Position numbers and translations under genes: made by a program
The notes under the pieces: generated by a model
Told to the model about the DNA's origin: nothing
Database searches by the model: none
What the model saw: only the letters and a program-made list of their open reading frames with translations
From: Rhodococcus tibetensis
GTDB lineage: Bacteria > Actinomycetota > Actinomycetes > Mycobacteriales > Mycobacteriaceae
Reading direction: 5' to 3'
Length of the DNA stretch: 64,000 nt
Assembly (NCBI RefSeq): GCF_024438035.1
Contig: NZ_JANFQF010000010.1
Location: forward strand, 62,001-126,000
Shown here: positions 10,743-20,784 of the stretch, piece after piece
How the letters are laid out: each line of letters opens with the position of its first letter
Numbering within the stretch: the first letter of the stretch is position 1

Positions 10743-11141
10743 ATGACCATGACCGACCCCATCGCAGACTTCTTGACACGTCTGCGCAACGCCAACACGG
10801 CGTACCACGATGAGGTGAAATTGCCCCACTCGAAGATCAAGGCGAACATCGCCGAGATCCTCAAGCGTGAGGGTTACATCGCCGACTACCGCACCGAAGA
10901 CGCCGAGGTCGGCAAGACCCTCATCGTCGACCTGAAGTACGGCCCGAGCCGTGAGCGCAGCCTTGCCGGCGTGCGTCGTGTCTCGAAGCCCGGTCTGCGT
11001 GTGTACGCAAAGTCCACCAACCTGCCCAAGGTTCTGGGCGGCCTCGGCGTGGCGATCATTTCCACGTCCACCGGCCTGCTCACCGATCGCCAGGCGGCCA
11101 ATCAAGGAGTGGGCGGGGAAGTCCTCGCCTACGTCTGGTAA
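10743..11141 (+). CDS. rpsH: 30S ribosomal protein S8
   Basis: 132 residues from ATG 10743 ([18 protein letters not shown]), the start that matches mycobacterial S8; an in-frame GTG at 10719 would add 8 atypical residues. S8 binds the 16S central domain and in E. coli represses the spc operon. The C-terminal motif [14 protein letters not shown] is present as [14 protein letters not shown], followed by an intact GGEVLAYVW end. Confidence 0.97.
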   Translation: MTMTDPIADFLTRLRNANTAYHDEVKLPHSKIKANIAEILKREGYIADYRTEDAEVGKTLIVDLKYGPSRERSLAGVRRVSKPGLRVYAKSTNLPKVLGGLGVAIISTSTGLLTDRQAANQGVGGEVLAYVW

Positions 11142-11155
11142 GGGAGGCCACCACA

Positions 11156-11695
11156 ATGTCGCGTATCGGAAAGATTCCCGTTACCGTCCCCGCCGGTGTC
11201 GACGTGTCGATCGACGGCCAGGACGTCACGGTCAAGGGGCCCAAGGGCACCCTCGGCCTCACCATCGCAGAGCCGATCGCCATCGAGAAGAACGAGGACG
11301 GCACGCTCAGCGTCACCCGTCCCGACGACGAGCGTCGTAGCCGTGCACTGCACGGTCTTTCTCGCACACTGGTGCAGAACCTGGTCACCGGTGTGACCGA
11401 CGGTTACACCACCAAGATGGAGATCCACGGCGTCGGTTACCGCGTTGCTCTCAAGGGCAAGGACCTCGAGTTCGCGCTCGGCTACAGCCATCCGGTCCCG
11501 ATCGAGGCTCCGGAAGGCATCACCTTCGCGGTCGAGTCGCCCACCAAGTTCTCCGTGTCGGGCATCGACAAGCAGAAGGTCGGGCAGATCTCGGCCAACA
11601 TCCGTCGTCTCCGTCGTCCGGACCCGTACAAGGGCAAGGGCGTGCGTTACGAGGGTGAGCAGATCCGCCGCAAGGTCGGAAAGACGGGTAAGTGA
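11156..11695 (+). CDS. rplF: 50S ribosomal protein L6
   Basis: 179 residues, normal length, [17 protein letters not shown] start. L6 lies near the sarcin-ricin loop and the factor-binding site. The C-terminal signature [19 protein letters not shown] is intact. Confidence 0.98.
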   Translation: MSRIGKIPVTVPAGVDVSIDGQDVTVKGPKGTLGLTIAEPIAIEKNEDGTLSVTRPDDERRSRALHGLSRTLVQNLVTGVTDGYTTKMEIHGVGYRVALKGKDLEFALGYSHPVPIEAPEGITFAVESPTKFSVSGIDKQKVGQISANIRRLRRPDPYKGKGVRYEGEQIRRKVGKTGK

Positions 11696-11696
11696 T

Positions 11697-12104
11697 ATGA
11701 GCCAGACTGCAAACCAGAAAGCCAAGCGGATTCCGCTCGGCAAGGATGCGTCCACGAAGCGTCGCCTGTCGAAGGTGCGTCGTCACTTCCGTCTCCGCAA
11801 GAAGGTGTCCGGCACGCCCGAGCGTCCCCGCTTGGTCGTCAACCGGTCCTCGCGCCACATCCACGTCCAGCTAGTGGACGACCTCGCGGGCCACACGCTG
11901 GCCGCGGCGTCGACCACCGAGGCCGACTTGCGCGCTGCGGACGGCGACAAGAAGACCCTCAGCGCGAAGGTCGGTCAGCTGATCGCCGAGCGCGCGAAGG
12001 CTGCCGGAGTCGAGGCTGTCGTCTTCGACCACGGCGGACACGGCTACCACGGTCGTATCGCGGCCCTGGCAGACGCAGCCCGCGAAGGCGGGTTGAAGTT
12101 CTGA
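11697..12104 (+). CDS. rplR: 50S ribosomal protein L18
   Basis: 135 residues from ATG 11697, one base after the rplF stop. L18 joins L5 on 5S rRNA. Conserved parts are [31 protein letters not shown] and [26 protein letters not shown]. The N-terminal ~20 residues are an extended basic tail. Confidence 0.97.
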   Translation: MSQTANQKAKRIPLGKDASTKRRLSKVRRHFRLRKKVSGTPERPRLVVNRSSRHIHVQLVDDLAGHTLAAASTTEADLRAADGDKKTLSAKVGQLIAERAKAAGVEAVVFDHGGHGYHGRIAALADAAREGGLKF

Positions 12105-12135
12105 TGACCAACATTTCGAACGGAAGGACAGCCTG

Positions 12136-12792
12136 ATGCCGGGACGTCAGAGGCGTGACGGCGGAAGCGGACCCGCCGGACAGAATGGCCCCAACACGGG
12201 GGACAACCGCGGCGGCGGCGACCGTCGTGGTGGCGGTCGCGACGATCGTCGCGGCGGACAGTCGGCCGAGAAGTCGAACCACATCGAGCGCGTCGTCACG
12301 ATCAACCGCGTGTCGAAGGTCGTCAAGGGTGGTCGTCGCTTCAGCTTCACCGCTCTGGTGATCGTGGGCGACGGCAACGGACTGGTCGGCGTCGGCTACG
12401 GCAAGGCCAAGGAAGTTCCCGCGGCCATCCAGAAGGGTGTCGAGGAGGCTCGTAAGAGCTTCTTCCGCGTTCCGATGATCGGCGGCACCATCACGCACCC
12501 CATCCAGGGTGAAGCCGCTGCCGGCATCGTCATGCTGCGTCCGGCGAGCGCCGGTACCGGTGTCATCGCCGGCGGCGCGGTGCGCGCCGTGCTGGAGTGC
12601 GCGGGTATCCACGACATCCTGTCGAAGTCGCTCGGTAGCGACAACGCCATCAACGTCGTGCATGCGACCGTTGCTGCGCTCAAGGGTCTGCAGCGCCCCG
12701 AGGAAGTTGCGGCTCGCCGCGGTCTCGCCCTCGAGGATGTGGCCCCTGCCGGCATGCTGCGTGCGCGTGCACAGGCTGGGAGCGTGAAGTAA
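12136..12792 (+). CDS. rpsE: 30S ribosomal protein S5
   Basis: 218 residues. S5 helps proofreading and, with S3 and S4, lines the mRNA entry. The double-stranded RNA-binding-like S5 domain begins at [18 protein letters not shown] and the C-terminal domain carries the [17 protein letters not shown] helix. The first ~48 residues are a Gly/Arg/Asp-rich low-complexity tail ([14 protein letters not shown]), far longer than in E. coli but seen in actinobacteria. Confidence 0.97.
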   Translation: MPGRQRRDGGSGPAGQNGPNTGDNRGGGDRRGGGRDDRRGGQSAEKSNHIERVVTINRVSKVVKGGRRFSFTALVIVGDGNGLVGVGYGKAKEVPAAIQKGVEEARKSFFRVPMIGGTITHPIQGEAAAGIVMLRPASAGTGVIAGGAVRAVLECAGIHDILSKSLGSDNAINVVHATVAALKGLQRPEEVAARRGLALEDVAPAGMLRARAQAGSVK

Positions 12793-12971
12793 TGGCCGAA
12801 CTCAAGGTCACTCAGATCAAGAGCACCATCGGTACAAAGCAGAACCAGCGGAACTCTCTGCGCACCCTCGGTCTGAAGGGCATCCGGCAGACGGTTGTCC
12901 GCGAGGACAATGCGCAGAACCGCGGTCTGATCAACGTGGTGCGCCACCTCGTCACAGTTGAGGAGGTCTAA
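12792..12971 (+). CDS. rpmD: 50S ribosomal protein L30
   Basis: 59 residues: ATG 12792 shares its A with the rpsE stop (TAATG), stop TAA at 12969-12971. The sequence [20 protein letters not shown] with [13 protein letters not shown] is the standard bacterial L30, a small 50S protein contacting 23S domain II. The gene fits the 180-bp gap between rpsE and rplO exactly. Confidence 0.96.
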   Translation: MAELKVTQIKSTIGTKQNQRNSLRTLGLKGIRQTVVREDNAQNRGLINVVRHLVTVEEV

Positions 12972-12973
12972 CC

Positions 12974-13417
12974 ATGACCATCAAACTGCATCACCTGCGC
13001 CCCGCGCCCGGTTCCAAGTCCGCCAAGATCCGTGTCGGTCGAGGCGAGGGCGGCAAGCGCGGTAAGACTGCGGGTCGCGGCACCAAGGGCACCAAGGCCC
13101 GCAAGAACGTGCCCGTCGCCTTCGAGGGTGGACAGATGCCGCTGCACATGCGTCTGCCCAAGCTCAAGGGCTTCACCAACCCGTTCCGCACCGAGTACCA
13201 GGTCGTCAACGTCGGCGACATCGCCCGTCTGTTCCCCGAAGGTGGACAGGTCACGGTCGAGGACCTCGTTGCCAAGGGTGCCGTTCGCAAGAACCAGCTC
13301 GTCAAGGTTCTCGGCGACGGCGACCTGACTGTCGCTGTCCAGGTGACGGTCGACAAGTTCACCGGCTCCGCCAAGGAGAAGATCGCTGCTGCCGGTGGTA
13401 CCGCCACCGAGCTGTGA
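12974..13417 (+). CDS. rplO: 50S ribosomal protein L15
   Basis: 147 residues. L15 is a late assembly protein that threads a long Gly/Arg/Lys-rich N-terminal arm into 23S rRNA; here [18 protein letters not shown] at 20-40. The C-terminal domain ends with [19 protein letters not shown] strong hairpin follows, so it may be the last gene of the spc transcript before secY. Confidence 0.98.
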   Translation: MTIKLHHLRPAPGSKSAKIRVGRGEGGKRGKTAGRGTKGTKARKNVPVAFEGGQMPLHMRLPKLKGFTNPFRTEYQVVNVGDIARLFPEGGQVTVEDLVAKGAVRKNQLVKVLGDGDLTVAVQVTVDKFTGSAKEKIAAAGGTATEL

Positions 13418-13438
13418 GCAATCACCGCTAGCCAGTAG

Positions 13439-13475
13439 ATGGCCGCAGTACAGCTTCGCGCTGTACTGCGGCCAT
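13439..13475 (+). terminator. 16-bp hairpin after rplO
   Basis: ATGGCCGCAGTACAGC (13439-13454), loop ttcgc, and the perfect complement at 13460-13475. The stem is long and GC-rich without a U-tract, a common actinobacterial terminator type. It lies 21 bp after the rplO stop and ~130 bp before secY, implying a boundary or attenuation point inside the classical spc operon. Confidence 0.7.
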
Positions 13476-13605
13476 TCGCGGCTGTGCACCGGGGTGGGCC
13501 AGGTCTCCCAACTGCACGTTCAGTCGCCACTGTTAGAGTTCTAGAGTTCATTCACGGACACAGTCCTCAGTGACTCGTCCACCCACCGTCGTGCCAGGAG
13601 GATCT

Positions 13606-14919
13606 TTGCTTTCCGCCTTCGTCTCGGCCCTCAGGACCCCGGACCTGAGGCGGAAGATCCTCATCGCTCTCGGTCTCGTTGCGCTCTACCGCATCGGCGC
13701 CGTGCTGCCCTCACCCGGCGTCGACTACGCCAACGTCCGCGCCTGTGTCGACCAGTTGTCGGGCGGCGATTCCGCCGGTATCTATTCGCTGATCAACCTG
13801 TTCTCCGGTGGAGCCTTGCTCCAGCTTTCGGTGTTCGCGATCGGCATCATGCCCTACATCACGGCAAGCATCATCGTTCAGCTGTTGACGGTCGTCATTC
13901 CGAAGTTCGAGCAACTTCGGAAGGAAGGCCAGTCCGGCCAGGCGAAGATGACGCAGTACACCCGGTACCTGTCCATCGCGCTGGCGATTCTGCAGGCCAC
14001 CGGCATCGTGGCGCTCGCATCGCGCGGACAGTTGTTGCAGGGCTGTCAGGAAGAGATCATCGCCGACAAGAGCATTTTCGGGCTCGTCATCATCGTCCTC
14101 GTGATGACGGCGGGCGCCGCGCTCGTCATGTGGTTCGGTGAGATCATCACCGAACGCGGTGTCGGTAACGGTTTCTCGCTGCTGATCTTCGCGGGTATCG
14201 CATCCCGGCTGCCGTCCGAGGGCAAGGCCATCCTCGACAGCCGCGGCGGGCTGATCTTCGCGATCATCTGTGTCGCCGCTCTGGCCATCATCGCCGGCGT
14301 CGTCTTCGTCGAGCAGGGCCAGCGCCGTATCCCCGTTCAGTACGCCAAGCGCATGGTCGGACGCAAAATGTATGGCGGTTCGTCCACCTACCTGCCGCTG
14401 AAGGTCAACCAGGCCGGCATCATCCCGGTGATCTTCGCTTCGTCTCTGCTGTATCTGCCCAACCTCATCGCGCAGCTCACCGGGGCGACGTCGGCTGCCG
14501 ACCCCAGCTGGTGGCAGCGGATCATCAACGAGTATCTGGTGAACCCGAACAATCCGGTATACATCACCATCTATTTCGCGCTGATCGTGTTCTTCGTATT
14601 CTTCTACGTCGCGATCACGTTCAATCCGGAAGAGCGCGCCGACGAGATGAAGAAGTTCGGTGGCTTCATTCCCGGCATCCGTCCGGGCCGTCCCACCGCC
14701 GACTACCTCAACTACGTGCTCAACCGCATCACGGTCCCTGGGTCCATCTACCTGGGCCTGATCGCAGTGTTGCCCCACTTCTTCCTGTCCGGGAGCCAGA
14801 CCACCAGCAGCATCTTCGGTGGCGCGGCGGTGCTGATCCTCGTCAGCGTCGCCCTGGACACGGTCAAGCAGATCGAAAGTCAATTGATGCAACGTAACTA
14901 CGAAGGGTTCCTCAAGTGA
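13606..14919 (+). CDS. secY: Preprotein translocase subunit SecY
   Basis: 437 residues if started at TTG 13606 ([17 protein letters not shown]), which matches mycobacterial SecY and follows AGGAGGA; an in-frame GTG at 13570 would add 12 unlikely residues. SecY forms the ten-helix channel for Sec-dependent export and membrane insertion, with SecE and SecG. Visible features are the first helix after [17 protein letters not shown], the plug-side segment [19 protein letters not shown], and the cytosolic loop [20 protein letters not shown] that contacts SecA and the ribosome. The stop overlaps the adk start (GTGA). Confidence 0.96.
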   Translation: MLSAFVSALRTPDLRRKILIALGLVALYRIGAVLPSPGVDYANVRACVDQLSGGDSAGIYSLINLFSGGALLQLSVFAIGIMPYITASIIVQLLTVVIPKFEQLRKEGQSGQAKMTQYTRYLSIALAILQATGIVALASRGQLLQGCQEEIIADKSIFGLVIIVLVMTAGAALVMWFGEIITERGVGNGFSLLIFAGIASRLPSEGKAILDSRGGLIFAIICVAALAIIAGVVFVEQGQRRIPVQYAKRMVGRKMYGGSSTYLPLKVNQAGIIPVIFASSLLYLPNLIAQLTGATSAADPSWWQRIINEYLVNPNNPVYITIYFALIVFFVFFYVAITFNPEERADEMKKFGGFIPGIRPGRPTADYLNYVLNRITVPGSIYLGLIAVLPHFFLSGSQTTSSIFGGAAVLILVSVALDTVKQIESQLMQRNYEGFLK

Positions 14920-15461
14920 GACTTGTCCTCCTTGGTCCTCCCGGTGCAGGCAAGGGCACCCAGGCCGCGATTCTGTCCGAGAAGCTCGGTGTCCCGCACA
15001 TTTCCACCGGCGACCTGTTCCGGGCGAACATCGGCCAGGAGACACCGCTCGGGCTCGAGGCGAAGAAGTACCTCGACGCCGGGAATCTCGTTCCCAGCGA
15101 AATCACCAACAACATGGTGAAGGCGCGCGTCGCGGAGCCGGATGCCGCCAACGGTTTCCTTCTCGACGGGTTCCCGCGCACGGTCGATCAGGCGCAGGCA
15201 CTCGAGGCGATCCTGGCCGATCTGAACACCAAGCTCGACGGCGTTCTCTCGTTCGTGGCGGACGAGGACATCGTCGTGGAGCGGATGTTGGCGCGTGGTC
15301 GCGCCGATGACAAGGAAGATGTCATCCGCAACCGGCTCCGGGTGTACCGCGAGGAGACGGCACCGTTGCTCGACTACTACAAGAACGATCTGCTGACCGT
15401 CGACGCGTTGGGTGAGGTCGACGAGGTCAACTCGCGCGCACTGGCAGCGTTGGGCAAGTAA
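14916..15461 (+). CDS. adk: Adenylate kinase
   Basis: 181 residues, GTG start overlapping secY. Converts ATP + AMP to 2 ADP in the cytosol. The P-loop [10 protein letters not shown] (residues 7-16), AMP-binding STGDLFR, DGFPRT and the short LID ([15 protein letters not shown]) are visible. Like other actinobacterial enzymes it has the short LID without the four-Cys zinc site. secY-adk-map is a standard cluster. Confidence 0.98.
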   Translation: MRLVLLGPPGAGKGTQAAILSEKLGVPHISTGDLFRANIGQETPLGLEAKKYLDAGNLVPSEITNNMVKARVAEPDAANGFLLDGFPRTVDQAQALEAILADLNTKLDGVLSFVADEDIVVERMLARGRADDKEDVIRNRLRVYREETAPLLDYYKNDLLTVDALGEVDEVNSRALAALGK

Positions 15462-16259
15462 GTGGGTTTCGGGCGTAAGCGCAAAGTCGTTCCCTTCCGG
15501 ACTGCCGGCGAGCTCGATGCGATGGCGGCCGCGGGAGCCATCGTCGGTGCAGCCCTGGTGGCGGTGCGCGATGCGGCTAAGCCTGGTGTGAGCACGCTCG
15601 AACTGGACGAGGTCGCTGAATCGGTGATCCGCGACGCGGGGGCCGTTCCCTCGTTCAAGGGCTACCACGGATTCACCGGATCGATTTGCTCGTCCGTCAA
15701 TGATCGCGTCGTACACGGGATTCCCTCGGCGGAGGACATCCTCGCCGAGGGAGACCTCGTCTCGATCGACTGCGGTGCGATCCTCGACGGGTGGCACGGC
15801 GACTCCGCCTGGACGTTCGGTGTCGGCGAGCTGATCGAGGCCGATCAGCATCTGAGCGAAGCCACGCGGCTGTCGATGGAGGCGGGAATTGCGGCGATGC
15901 TGCCGGGGAACCGTCTCACCGACATCTCCCATGCGATCGAGCTCGGAACTCGCGCGGCGGAAGCGAAACACGACCGGAAGTACGGCATCGTCGACGGCTA
16001 CGGCGGGCACGGTATCGGCCGGGAAATGCACATGGAACCGTTCCTCGCCAACGAGGGTGCCCCGGGTAAAGGGCCCGAGCTGGTGATCGGATCGGTGCTG
16101 GCCATCGAGCCGATGCTGACGCTCGGCACTACCGATACCGTTGTCCTGGAGGACGACTGGACCGTGGTCACTGCCGACGGCACCCGTGCCGCCCACTGGG
16201 AGCACACCGTGGCCGTCACCGAGGACGGTCCGCGGATTCTCACCGTGCGCCCGGAGTGA
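15462..16259 (+). CDS. map: Methionine aminopeptidase type I
   Basis: 265 residues, GTG start directly after the adk stop. Removes the initiator Met from nascent proteins. Metal ligands of the pita-bread fold appear in order: Asp in [16 protein letters not shown] (two Asp), His in [12 protein letters not shown], Glu in AIEPMLTLG and Glu in [11 protein letters not shown]. The enzyme lacks the long SH3-binding linker found in another mycobacterial MetAP, so it is the short MapA/type Ia-like form. Confidence 0.96.
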   Translation: MGFGRKRKVVPFRTAGELDAMAAAGAIVGAALVAVRDAAKPGVSTLELDEVAESVIRDAGAVPSFKGYHGFTGSICSSVNDRVVHGIPSAEDILAEGDLVSIDCGAILDGWHGDSAWTFGVGELIEADQHLSEATRLSMEAGIAAMLPGNRLTDISHAIELGTRAAEAKHDRKYGIVDGYGGHGIGREMHMEPFLANEGAPGKGPELVIGSVLAIEPMLTLGTTDTVVLEDDWTVVTADGTRAAHWEHTVAVTEDGPRILTVRPE

Positions 16260-16267
16260 CCGCGCGC

Positions 16268-16717
16268 CTACACGTCGATCAGCAGCGTGACCGGACCGTC
16301 GTTGACGAGGTCTATCTGCATATGCTGGCCGAACGCGCCGGTATCGACTGTCGCGCCCAGCTGTCGTAGAGAATTCGTGAAGGACTCCACCAAGGGTTCC
16401 GCCACGGGACGCGGCGCGGCGGCGGACCACGAAGGGCGTCGTCCTCGCCGCGTGTCGGCCATCAGCGTGAACTGACTCGCGACGAGTATCGGGGCATCGA
16501 GGTCGGCAGCTGACTGCTCGTTCTCCAGGATTCGCATCGTCCACACCTTCTTCGCGAGGAGCGAGGCCTTCGCTGCGTCGTCCGTGTGGGTGACACCGAC
16601 GAGAACGAGAAGTCCGTGGCCGGCAGGTGGGGGAGTGATTCGGCCGACCACGACGCCGTCGACCCGGACGGATGCGGCCGACACTCTCTGCACCAGCGCG
16701 CGCAACCGCAACACCAT
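16268..16717 (-). CDS. dtd: D-aminoacyl-tRNA deacylase
   Basis: 149 residues from ATG 16717 ([17 protein letters not shown]); a longer frame to 16909 is not plausible. Dtd hydrolyses D-Tyr and other D-amino acids (and Gly) wrongly attached to tRNA. The two active-site motifs are visible: SQFTLMAD near residue 80 and the Gly-cis-Pro motif NDGPVT near the C-terminus. It stands alone on the minus strand within the ribosomal block, convergent with map, 8 bp apart. Confidence 0.93.
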   Translation of the reverse strand: MVLRLRALVQRVSAASVRVDGVVVGRITPPPAGHGLLVLVGVTHTDDAAKASLLAKKVWTMRILENEQSAADLDAPILVASQFTLMADTRRGRRPSWSAAAPRPVAEPLVESFTNSLRQLGATVDTGAFGQHMQIDLVNDGPVTLLIDV

Positions 16718-16923
16718 CCTTCGACTCGCCGACCGCATTTGGCCTGGTGAGCAATCTCGCGTAGCATGGATCAGCGGTGCGCTATGCGTGCCGGTTGTTT
16801 GCGTGCCCAGTGCCGGTTTCGATCCGGATTGTTCATGTTTTCGGCCGGTGAAGAGGCCATTGGGCGCCACGGTAACGGAAACAGATGCAAGAAGCACGTC
16901 AAACAACATGGATCGCGGAGGAT

Positions 16924-17145
16924 ATGGCTAAGAAAGACGGGGCCATCGAGGTCGAGGGACGAGTAGTCGAGCCGCTGCCCAATGCGATGTTCCGCATTGA
17001 GCTCGAGAACGGCCACAAGGTTCTCGCCCACATCAGCGGAAAGATGCGTCAGCACTACATTCGCATCCTCCCGGAAGATCGCGTAGTCGTAGAGCTCTCG
17101 CCCTACGACCTGTCGCGCGGACGCATCGTTTACCGGTACAAGTAA
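16924..17145 (+). CDS. infA: Translation initiation factor IF-1
   Basis: 73 residues from ATG 16924 ([20 protein letters not shown]), the conserved start; upstream in-frame codons would add 13 residues. IF-1 is an OB-fold protein that occupies the 30S A site during initiation. The core [26 protein letters not shown] is invariant. A weak TCCCCG...CGGGGA hairpin (17152-17175) lies between infA and rpmJ. Confidence 0.98.
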
Positions 17146-17234
17146 AAAGCTTCCCCGCTCTGACCAGGTCGGGGAGAAGTACGTCCGCCGCGGAACTGCG
17201 TAGTGGGCTGCCACAAAACAGGAGATCAGAAGAC

Positions 17235-17348
17235 GTGAAGGTTCAGCCGAGCGTCAAGAAGATCTGCGAAAAGTGCAAGGTGATCCGTCGTAACGGCCGG
17301 GTCATGGTGATCTGCGAGAACCTGCGTCACAAGCAGCGTCAGGGCTAG
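17235..17348 (+). CDS. rpmJ: 50S ribosomal protein L36
   Basis: 37 residues, GTG at 17235, stop TAG 17346-17348. The sequence [20 protein letters not shown] with a later Cys and LRHKQRQG gives the CxxC...C...H zinc ribbon of the C+ type L36. It lies between infA and rpsM as in most bacteria. Confidence 0.97.
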   Translation: MKVQPSVKKICEKCKVIRRNGRVMVICENLRHKQRQG

Positions 17349-17405
17349 ATCTCTGCTTTTCGAGGATCTGCTTGGCAACAAGCAAAGATGACCTCCCAGC
17401 ACCAG

Positions 17406-17475
17406 CCAGTACTTCCGGCCACCGGGTTCACCACCCACGGCAGGTACTGGTCCACCCCCGGCCCGGAGGCCGGGG
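17406..17475 (+). promoter_or_regulatory. Structured leader upstream of rpsM
   Basis: The 234-bp gap between rpmJ and rpsM contains CCAGTAC (17406-17412) pairing with GTACTGG (17444-17450), then CCCCGGCC (17456-17463) pairing with GGCCGGGG (17468-17475) on a 4-nt loop. The second hairpin could terminate or attenuate the infA-rpmJ transcript, or the whole could be a ribosomal-protein leader as for S4 in the E. coli alpha operon. It does not match the E. coli pseudoknot as far as I can judge. Confidence 0.4.
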
Positions 17476-17582
17476 CCCCACTGAGTTAGTTGAGACGCCT
17501 TCGGTCGCGAGACCGCCGGAGTTTGAAGAGGCACAGGGGATGGACTGGGAGCAGACCTCCGCTCACCGATAGGAAATGCCAC

Positions 17583-17957
17583 ATGGCACGTCTAGCAGGT
17601 GTCGATCTGCCCCGCGAAAAGCGGATGGAGATCGCACTCACCTACATCTACGGCATCGGCCGTACCCGCTCCAAGGAGATCCTGGGCGCCACCGGCGTCA
17701 ACCCGGATCTGCGGAGCAAGGATCTCTCGGACGAGGATCTGGCCAAGCTCCGCGAGTACATCGAGGAGTCGCTCAAGGTCGAGGGTGACCTTCGCCGCGA
17801 GGTCCAGGCCGACATCCGTCGCAAGATCGAGATCGGTGCCTACCAGGGGCTGCGCCACCGCCGTGGCTTGCCCGTGCGTGGTCAGCGCACCAAGACCAAC
17901 GCCCGCACCCGTAAGGGCCCCAAGCGCACCATTGCCGGCAAGAAGAAGGCGAAGTAA
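17583..17957 (+). CDS. rpsM: 30S ribosomal protein S13
   Basis: 124 residues from ATG 17583 ([19 protein letters not shown]). S13 is in the 30S head and contacts the P-site tRNA and L5. The helix-two-turn-helix segment and the basic tail [20 protein letters not shown] are typical. The stop shares its A with the rpsK start. Confidence 0.98.
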   Translation: MARLAGVDLPREKRMEIALTYIYGIGRTRSKEILGATGVNPDLRSKDLSDEDLAKLREYIEESLKVEGDLRREVQADIRRKIEIGAYQGLRHRRGLPVRGQRTKTNARTRKGPKRTIAGKKKAK

Positions 17958-18370
17958 TGCCCCCCAAGTCACGTAGCACCGGTCCGAAGAAGACCCAGAA
18001 GACGCGTCGCAGGGACAAGAAGAACGTCCCGCACGGTGCCGCTCACATCAAGAGCACCTTCAACAACACCATCGTGTCCATCACGGACCCCGCCGGAAAC
18101 GTCATTTCCTGGGCGTCCTCGGGACACGTCGGCTTCAAGGGATCGCGTAAGTCGACCCCGTTCGCCGCTCAGCTCGCTGCGGAGAACGCAGCTCGCAAGG
18201 CGCAGGAGCACGGTGTCAAGAAGGTCGACGTCTTCGTCAAGGGCCCCGGCTCCGGCCGCGAGACCGCGATCCGCTCGCTTCAGGCTGCAGGCCTCGAGGT
18301 CGGCACCATCTCCGATGTCACCCCCCAGCCCCACAACGGCTGCCGTCCGCCCAAGCGGCGTCGGGTCTAG
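17957..18370 (+). CDS. rpsK: 30S ribosomal protein S11
   Basis: 137 residues. S11 forms the platform with S6 and S18 near the mRNA exit. The conserved [20 protein letters not shown] and the C-terminal [18 protein letters not shown] are intact; Asn in PHNGC is the site that deamidates to isoAsp in E. coli S11. Confidence 0.98.
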   Translation: MPPKSRSTGPKKTQKTRRRDKKNVPHGAAHIKSTFNNTIVSITDPAGNVISWASSGHVGFKGSRKSTPFAAQLAAENAARKAQEHGVKKVDVFVKGPGSGRETAIRSLQAAGLEVGTISDVTPQPHNGCRPPKRRRV

Positions 18371-18392
18371 CGGGAAGGATAGGTAGAAAAAA

Positions 18393-18998
18393 ATGGCACG
18401 TTATACCGGACCCATCACCCGCAAGTCGCGTCGTCTGCGCGTCGACCTCGTCGGAGGCGACCAGGCGTTCGAGCGTCGTCCCTACCCGCCGGGCCAGCAC
18501 GGCCGCGCGCGGATCAAGGAGAGCGAGTACCTGCTCCAGCTGCAGGAGAAGCAGAAGGCTCGCTTCACCTACGGCGTCATGGAGAAGCAGTTCCGCCTGT
18601 ACTACAAGGAGGCGAACAACCGCCCCGGTAAGACCGGTGAGAACCTGCTCCGCATTCTGGAGTCGCGTCTCGACAACGTCGTGTACCGCGCCGGACTGGC
18701 TCGCACCCGCCGTCAGGCACGTCAGCTGGTCACGCATGGTCACCTCCTTGTGAACAACAAGAAGGTCGACATCCCCAGCTACCGCGTCTCGCAATACGAC
18801 ATCATCGATGTCAAGGAGAAGTCGCTGTCCACGCTTCCCTTCCAGGTTGCGCGTGAGACCCAGGGCGATCGCCCGATCCCGGGTTGGCTGCAGGTTGTCG
18901 GTGGACGTCTCCGGGTTCTGGTTCACCAGCTTCCCGAGCGCGCGCAGATCGATGTCCCGCTCCAGGAACAGCTGATCGTCGAGTACTACTCGAAGTAA
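18393..18998 (+). CDS. rpsD: 30S ribosomal protein S4
   Basis: 201 residues. S4 nucleates 30S assembly and takes part in the mRNA entry helicase. The S4 RNA-binding fold is at RLDNVVYRAGLARTRRQARQ to VNNKKVDIPSYRV. The N-terminus (YTGPITRKSRRLRVDL) has no zinc-binding cysteines, so this is the C- form. A 20-bp hairpin follows the stop. Confidence 0.98.
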   Translation: MARYTGPITRKSRRLRVDLVGGDQAFERRPYPPGQHGRARIKESEYLLQLQEKQKARFTYGVMEKQFRLYYKEANNRPGKTGENLLRILESRLDNVVYRAGLARTRRQARQLVTHGHLLVNNKKVDIPSYRVSQYDIIDVKEKSLSTLPFQVARETQGDRPIPGWLQVVGGRLRVLVHQLPERAQIDVPLQEQLIVEYYSK

Positions 18999-19007
18999 GG
19001 CCTCCGG

Positions 19008-19053
19008 CCCGTGCGCCTTTCCGGTAGTTCCCACTACCGGAAAGGCGCACGGG
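19008..19053 (+). terminator. 20-bp perfect hairpin between rpsD and rpoA
   Basis: The arm 19008-19027 (starting CCCGTGCGCC) is exactly complementary to 19034-19053 across a 6-nt loop. It is the longest perfect inverted repeat noticed in the ribosomal block, starts 9 bp after the rpsD stop and ends 61 bp before rpoA. No U-tract. It may uncouple rpoA-rplQ levels from upstream ribosomal genes by termination, attenuation or RNase processing. Confidence 0.7.
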
Positions 19054-19114
19054 TACGAAGTGCCTTTCCCATCGTGGGCGTCAAATAGCGGACGCCCGTA
19101 CAGGAGGAAATCCA

Positions 19115-20176
19115 ATGCTCATTTCTCAGCGACCCACGCTGACCGAAGAGGTCATCGCTGACAACCGCTCGAAGTTCGTCATCGAGCCCCTCGAGCCAGG
19201 CTTCGGGTACACCCTCGGCAATTCGCTCCGCCGCACGCTGCTCTCGTCGATCCCCGGCGCTGCTGTCACCAGCATCCGCATCGACGGCGTTCTGCACGAG
19301 TTCACCACGGTCCCGGGTGTGAAGGAAGACGTCACCGACATCATCCTGAACCTCAAGGGCCTCGTCGTGAGCTCCGAAGAGGACGAGCCGGTCACCATGT
19401 ACGTCCGCAAGCAGGGCCCCGGCGCTGTGACCGCAGGCGACATCGTGCCCCCGGCCGGCGTCACCGTGAACAACCCGGATCTGCACATCGCCACCCTGAA
19501 CGACAAGGGAAAGCTGGAGATCGAGCTCGTCGTCGAGCGCGGTCGTGGCTACGTCCCCGCCGTCCAGAACAAGGCGTCCGGCGCCGAGATCGGCCGAATC
19601 CCGGTCGACTCGATCTACTCGCCGGTGCTCAAGGTCACCTACAAGGTGGAGGCCACCCGCGTCGAGCAGCGGACCGACTTCGATCGGCTCGTACTCGATG
19701 TGGAAACCAAGAACTCCATCACCGCTCGGGACGCGCTCGCTTCTGCGGGCAAGACCCTGGTTGAGCTCTTCGGCCTGGCCCGTGAGCTGAACGTCGAAGC
19801 AGAAGGCATCGAGATCGGACCCTCGCCCGCCGAGGCCGATCACATCGCTTCCTTCGGACTGCCCATCGAGGACCTGGACCTCACCGTCCGTTCCTACAAC
19901 TGCCTCAAGCGCGAAGGTGTTCACACCGTCGGTGAGCTTGTCGGCCGTACCGAGTCCGATCTGCTCGACATCCGCAACTTCGGACAGAAGTCCATCGACG
20001 AGGTGAAGGTCAAGCTGCATTCGCTGGGCCTGTCCCTCAAGGACAGCCCTGCGTCCTTCGATCCCACCACCGTTGCCGGTTACGACGCCGCCACCGGAAC
20101 GTGGAGTGACACGGATGCCGGTTCCTTCGGCGATGCCGACGGTACCGAGGACTACGCCGAGACCGAACAGCTGTAG
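19115..20176 (+). CDS. rpoA: RNA polymerase alpha subunit
   Basis: 353 residues after the SD AGGAGGA. The N-terminal domain (assembly; [20 protein letters not shown]) and C-terminal domain ([22 protein letters not shown], then [12 protein letters not shown]), which binds UP elements and activators, are complete. The C-terminal tail is acidic ([20 protein letters not shown]), as in mycobacteria. rplQ follows after 30 bp. Confidence 0.98.
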   Translation: MLISQRPTLTEEVIADNRSKFVIEPLEPGFGYTLGNSLRRTLLSSIPGAAVTSIRIDGVLHEFTTVPGVKEDVTDIILNLKGLVVSSEEDEPVTMYVRKQGPGAVTAGDIVPPAGVTVNNPDLHIATLNDKGKLEIELVVERGRGYVPAVQNKASGAEIGRIPVDSIYSPVLKVTYKVEATRVEQRTDFDRLVLDVETKNSITARDALASAGKTLVELFGLARELNVEAEGIEIGPSPAEADHIASFGLPIEDLDLTVRSYNCLKREGVHTVGELVGRTESDLLDIRNFGQKSIDEVKVKLHSLGLSLKDSPASFDPTTVAGYDAATGTWSDTDAGSFGDADGTEDYAETEQL

Positions 20177-20206
20177 CCGCTTCCGGTCCTTTACTAGGAG
20201 ATCATC

Positions 20207-20779
20207 ATGCCCAAGCCCAAGAAGGGTGCCCGCTTCGGCGGGTCGGCTTCGCACCAGAAGGCGATTTTCGCCAATCTGGCTACCGCGCTCTTCGAGCACG
20301 GTCGCATCACCACCACCGAGTCCAAGGCGAAGGCCCTGCGGCCGTACGCCGAGAAGCTCGTGACACACGCCAAGGCCGGAACCCTGGCTCACCGTCGCGA
20401 GGTTCTCAAGGTCATCCGCAACAAGGATGTCGTGCACACCTTGTTCGCTGAGATCGGCCCGTTCTACGCGGACCGTGACGGTGGTTACACCCGCATCATC
20501 AAGACGGTTCCCCGTAAGGGTGACAACGCTCCGATGGCAATCATCGAGCTCGTCAAGGAAAAGACCGTCACCTCTGAGGCCGACCGCGCACGTCGCGTGA
20601 AGGCGTCGAAGGATGCTCCGGCCGCGGCGCCCGCCTCGGACGAGAACGTCGTCGGGGCCGTCGAGGCCGAGGCAACTGCCGCCGAGGTCGCGAACGCTGA
20701 CGCCGTCGTCGATGCCATCGAAGATGAGTCTGCCACCGCCGCAGATGCGACAGAGGCCGACGAGGCCAAGAAGGACTAG
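20207..20779 (+). CDS. rplQ: 50S ribosomal protein L17 with acidic tail
   Basis: 190 residues. The core (residues 1-~125: [40 protein letters not shown]) is the standard L17 near the tunnel exit. A ~60-residue Ala/Glu/Asp-rich tail ([20 protein letters not shown]) follows, much longer than the ~127-residue E. coli protein. Such tails occur in actinobacteria and have no assigned role. Confidence 0.97.
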   Translation: MPKPKKGARFGGSASHQKAIFANLATALFEHGRITTTESKAKALRPYAEKLVTHAKAGTLAHRREVLKVIRNKDVVHTLFAEIGPFYADRDGGYTRIIKTVPRKGDNAPMAIIELVKEKTVTSEADRARRVKASKDAPAAAPASDENVVGAVEAEATAAEVANADAVVDAIEDESATAADATEADEAKKD

Positions 20780-20784
20780 TCCAC

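Noticed and set aside
14898-16754. 618-codon antisense frame over adk-map
   Set aside because: Covers unmistakable adk and map genes; Arg/Gly/His-rich composition typical of GC-driven shadow frames.
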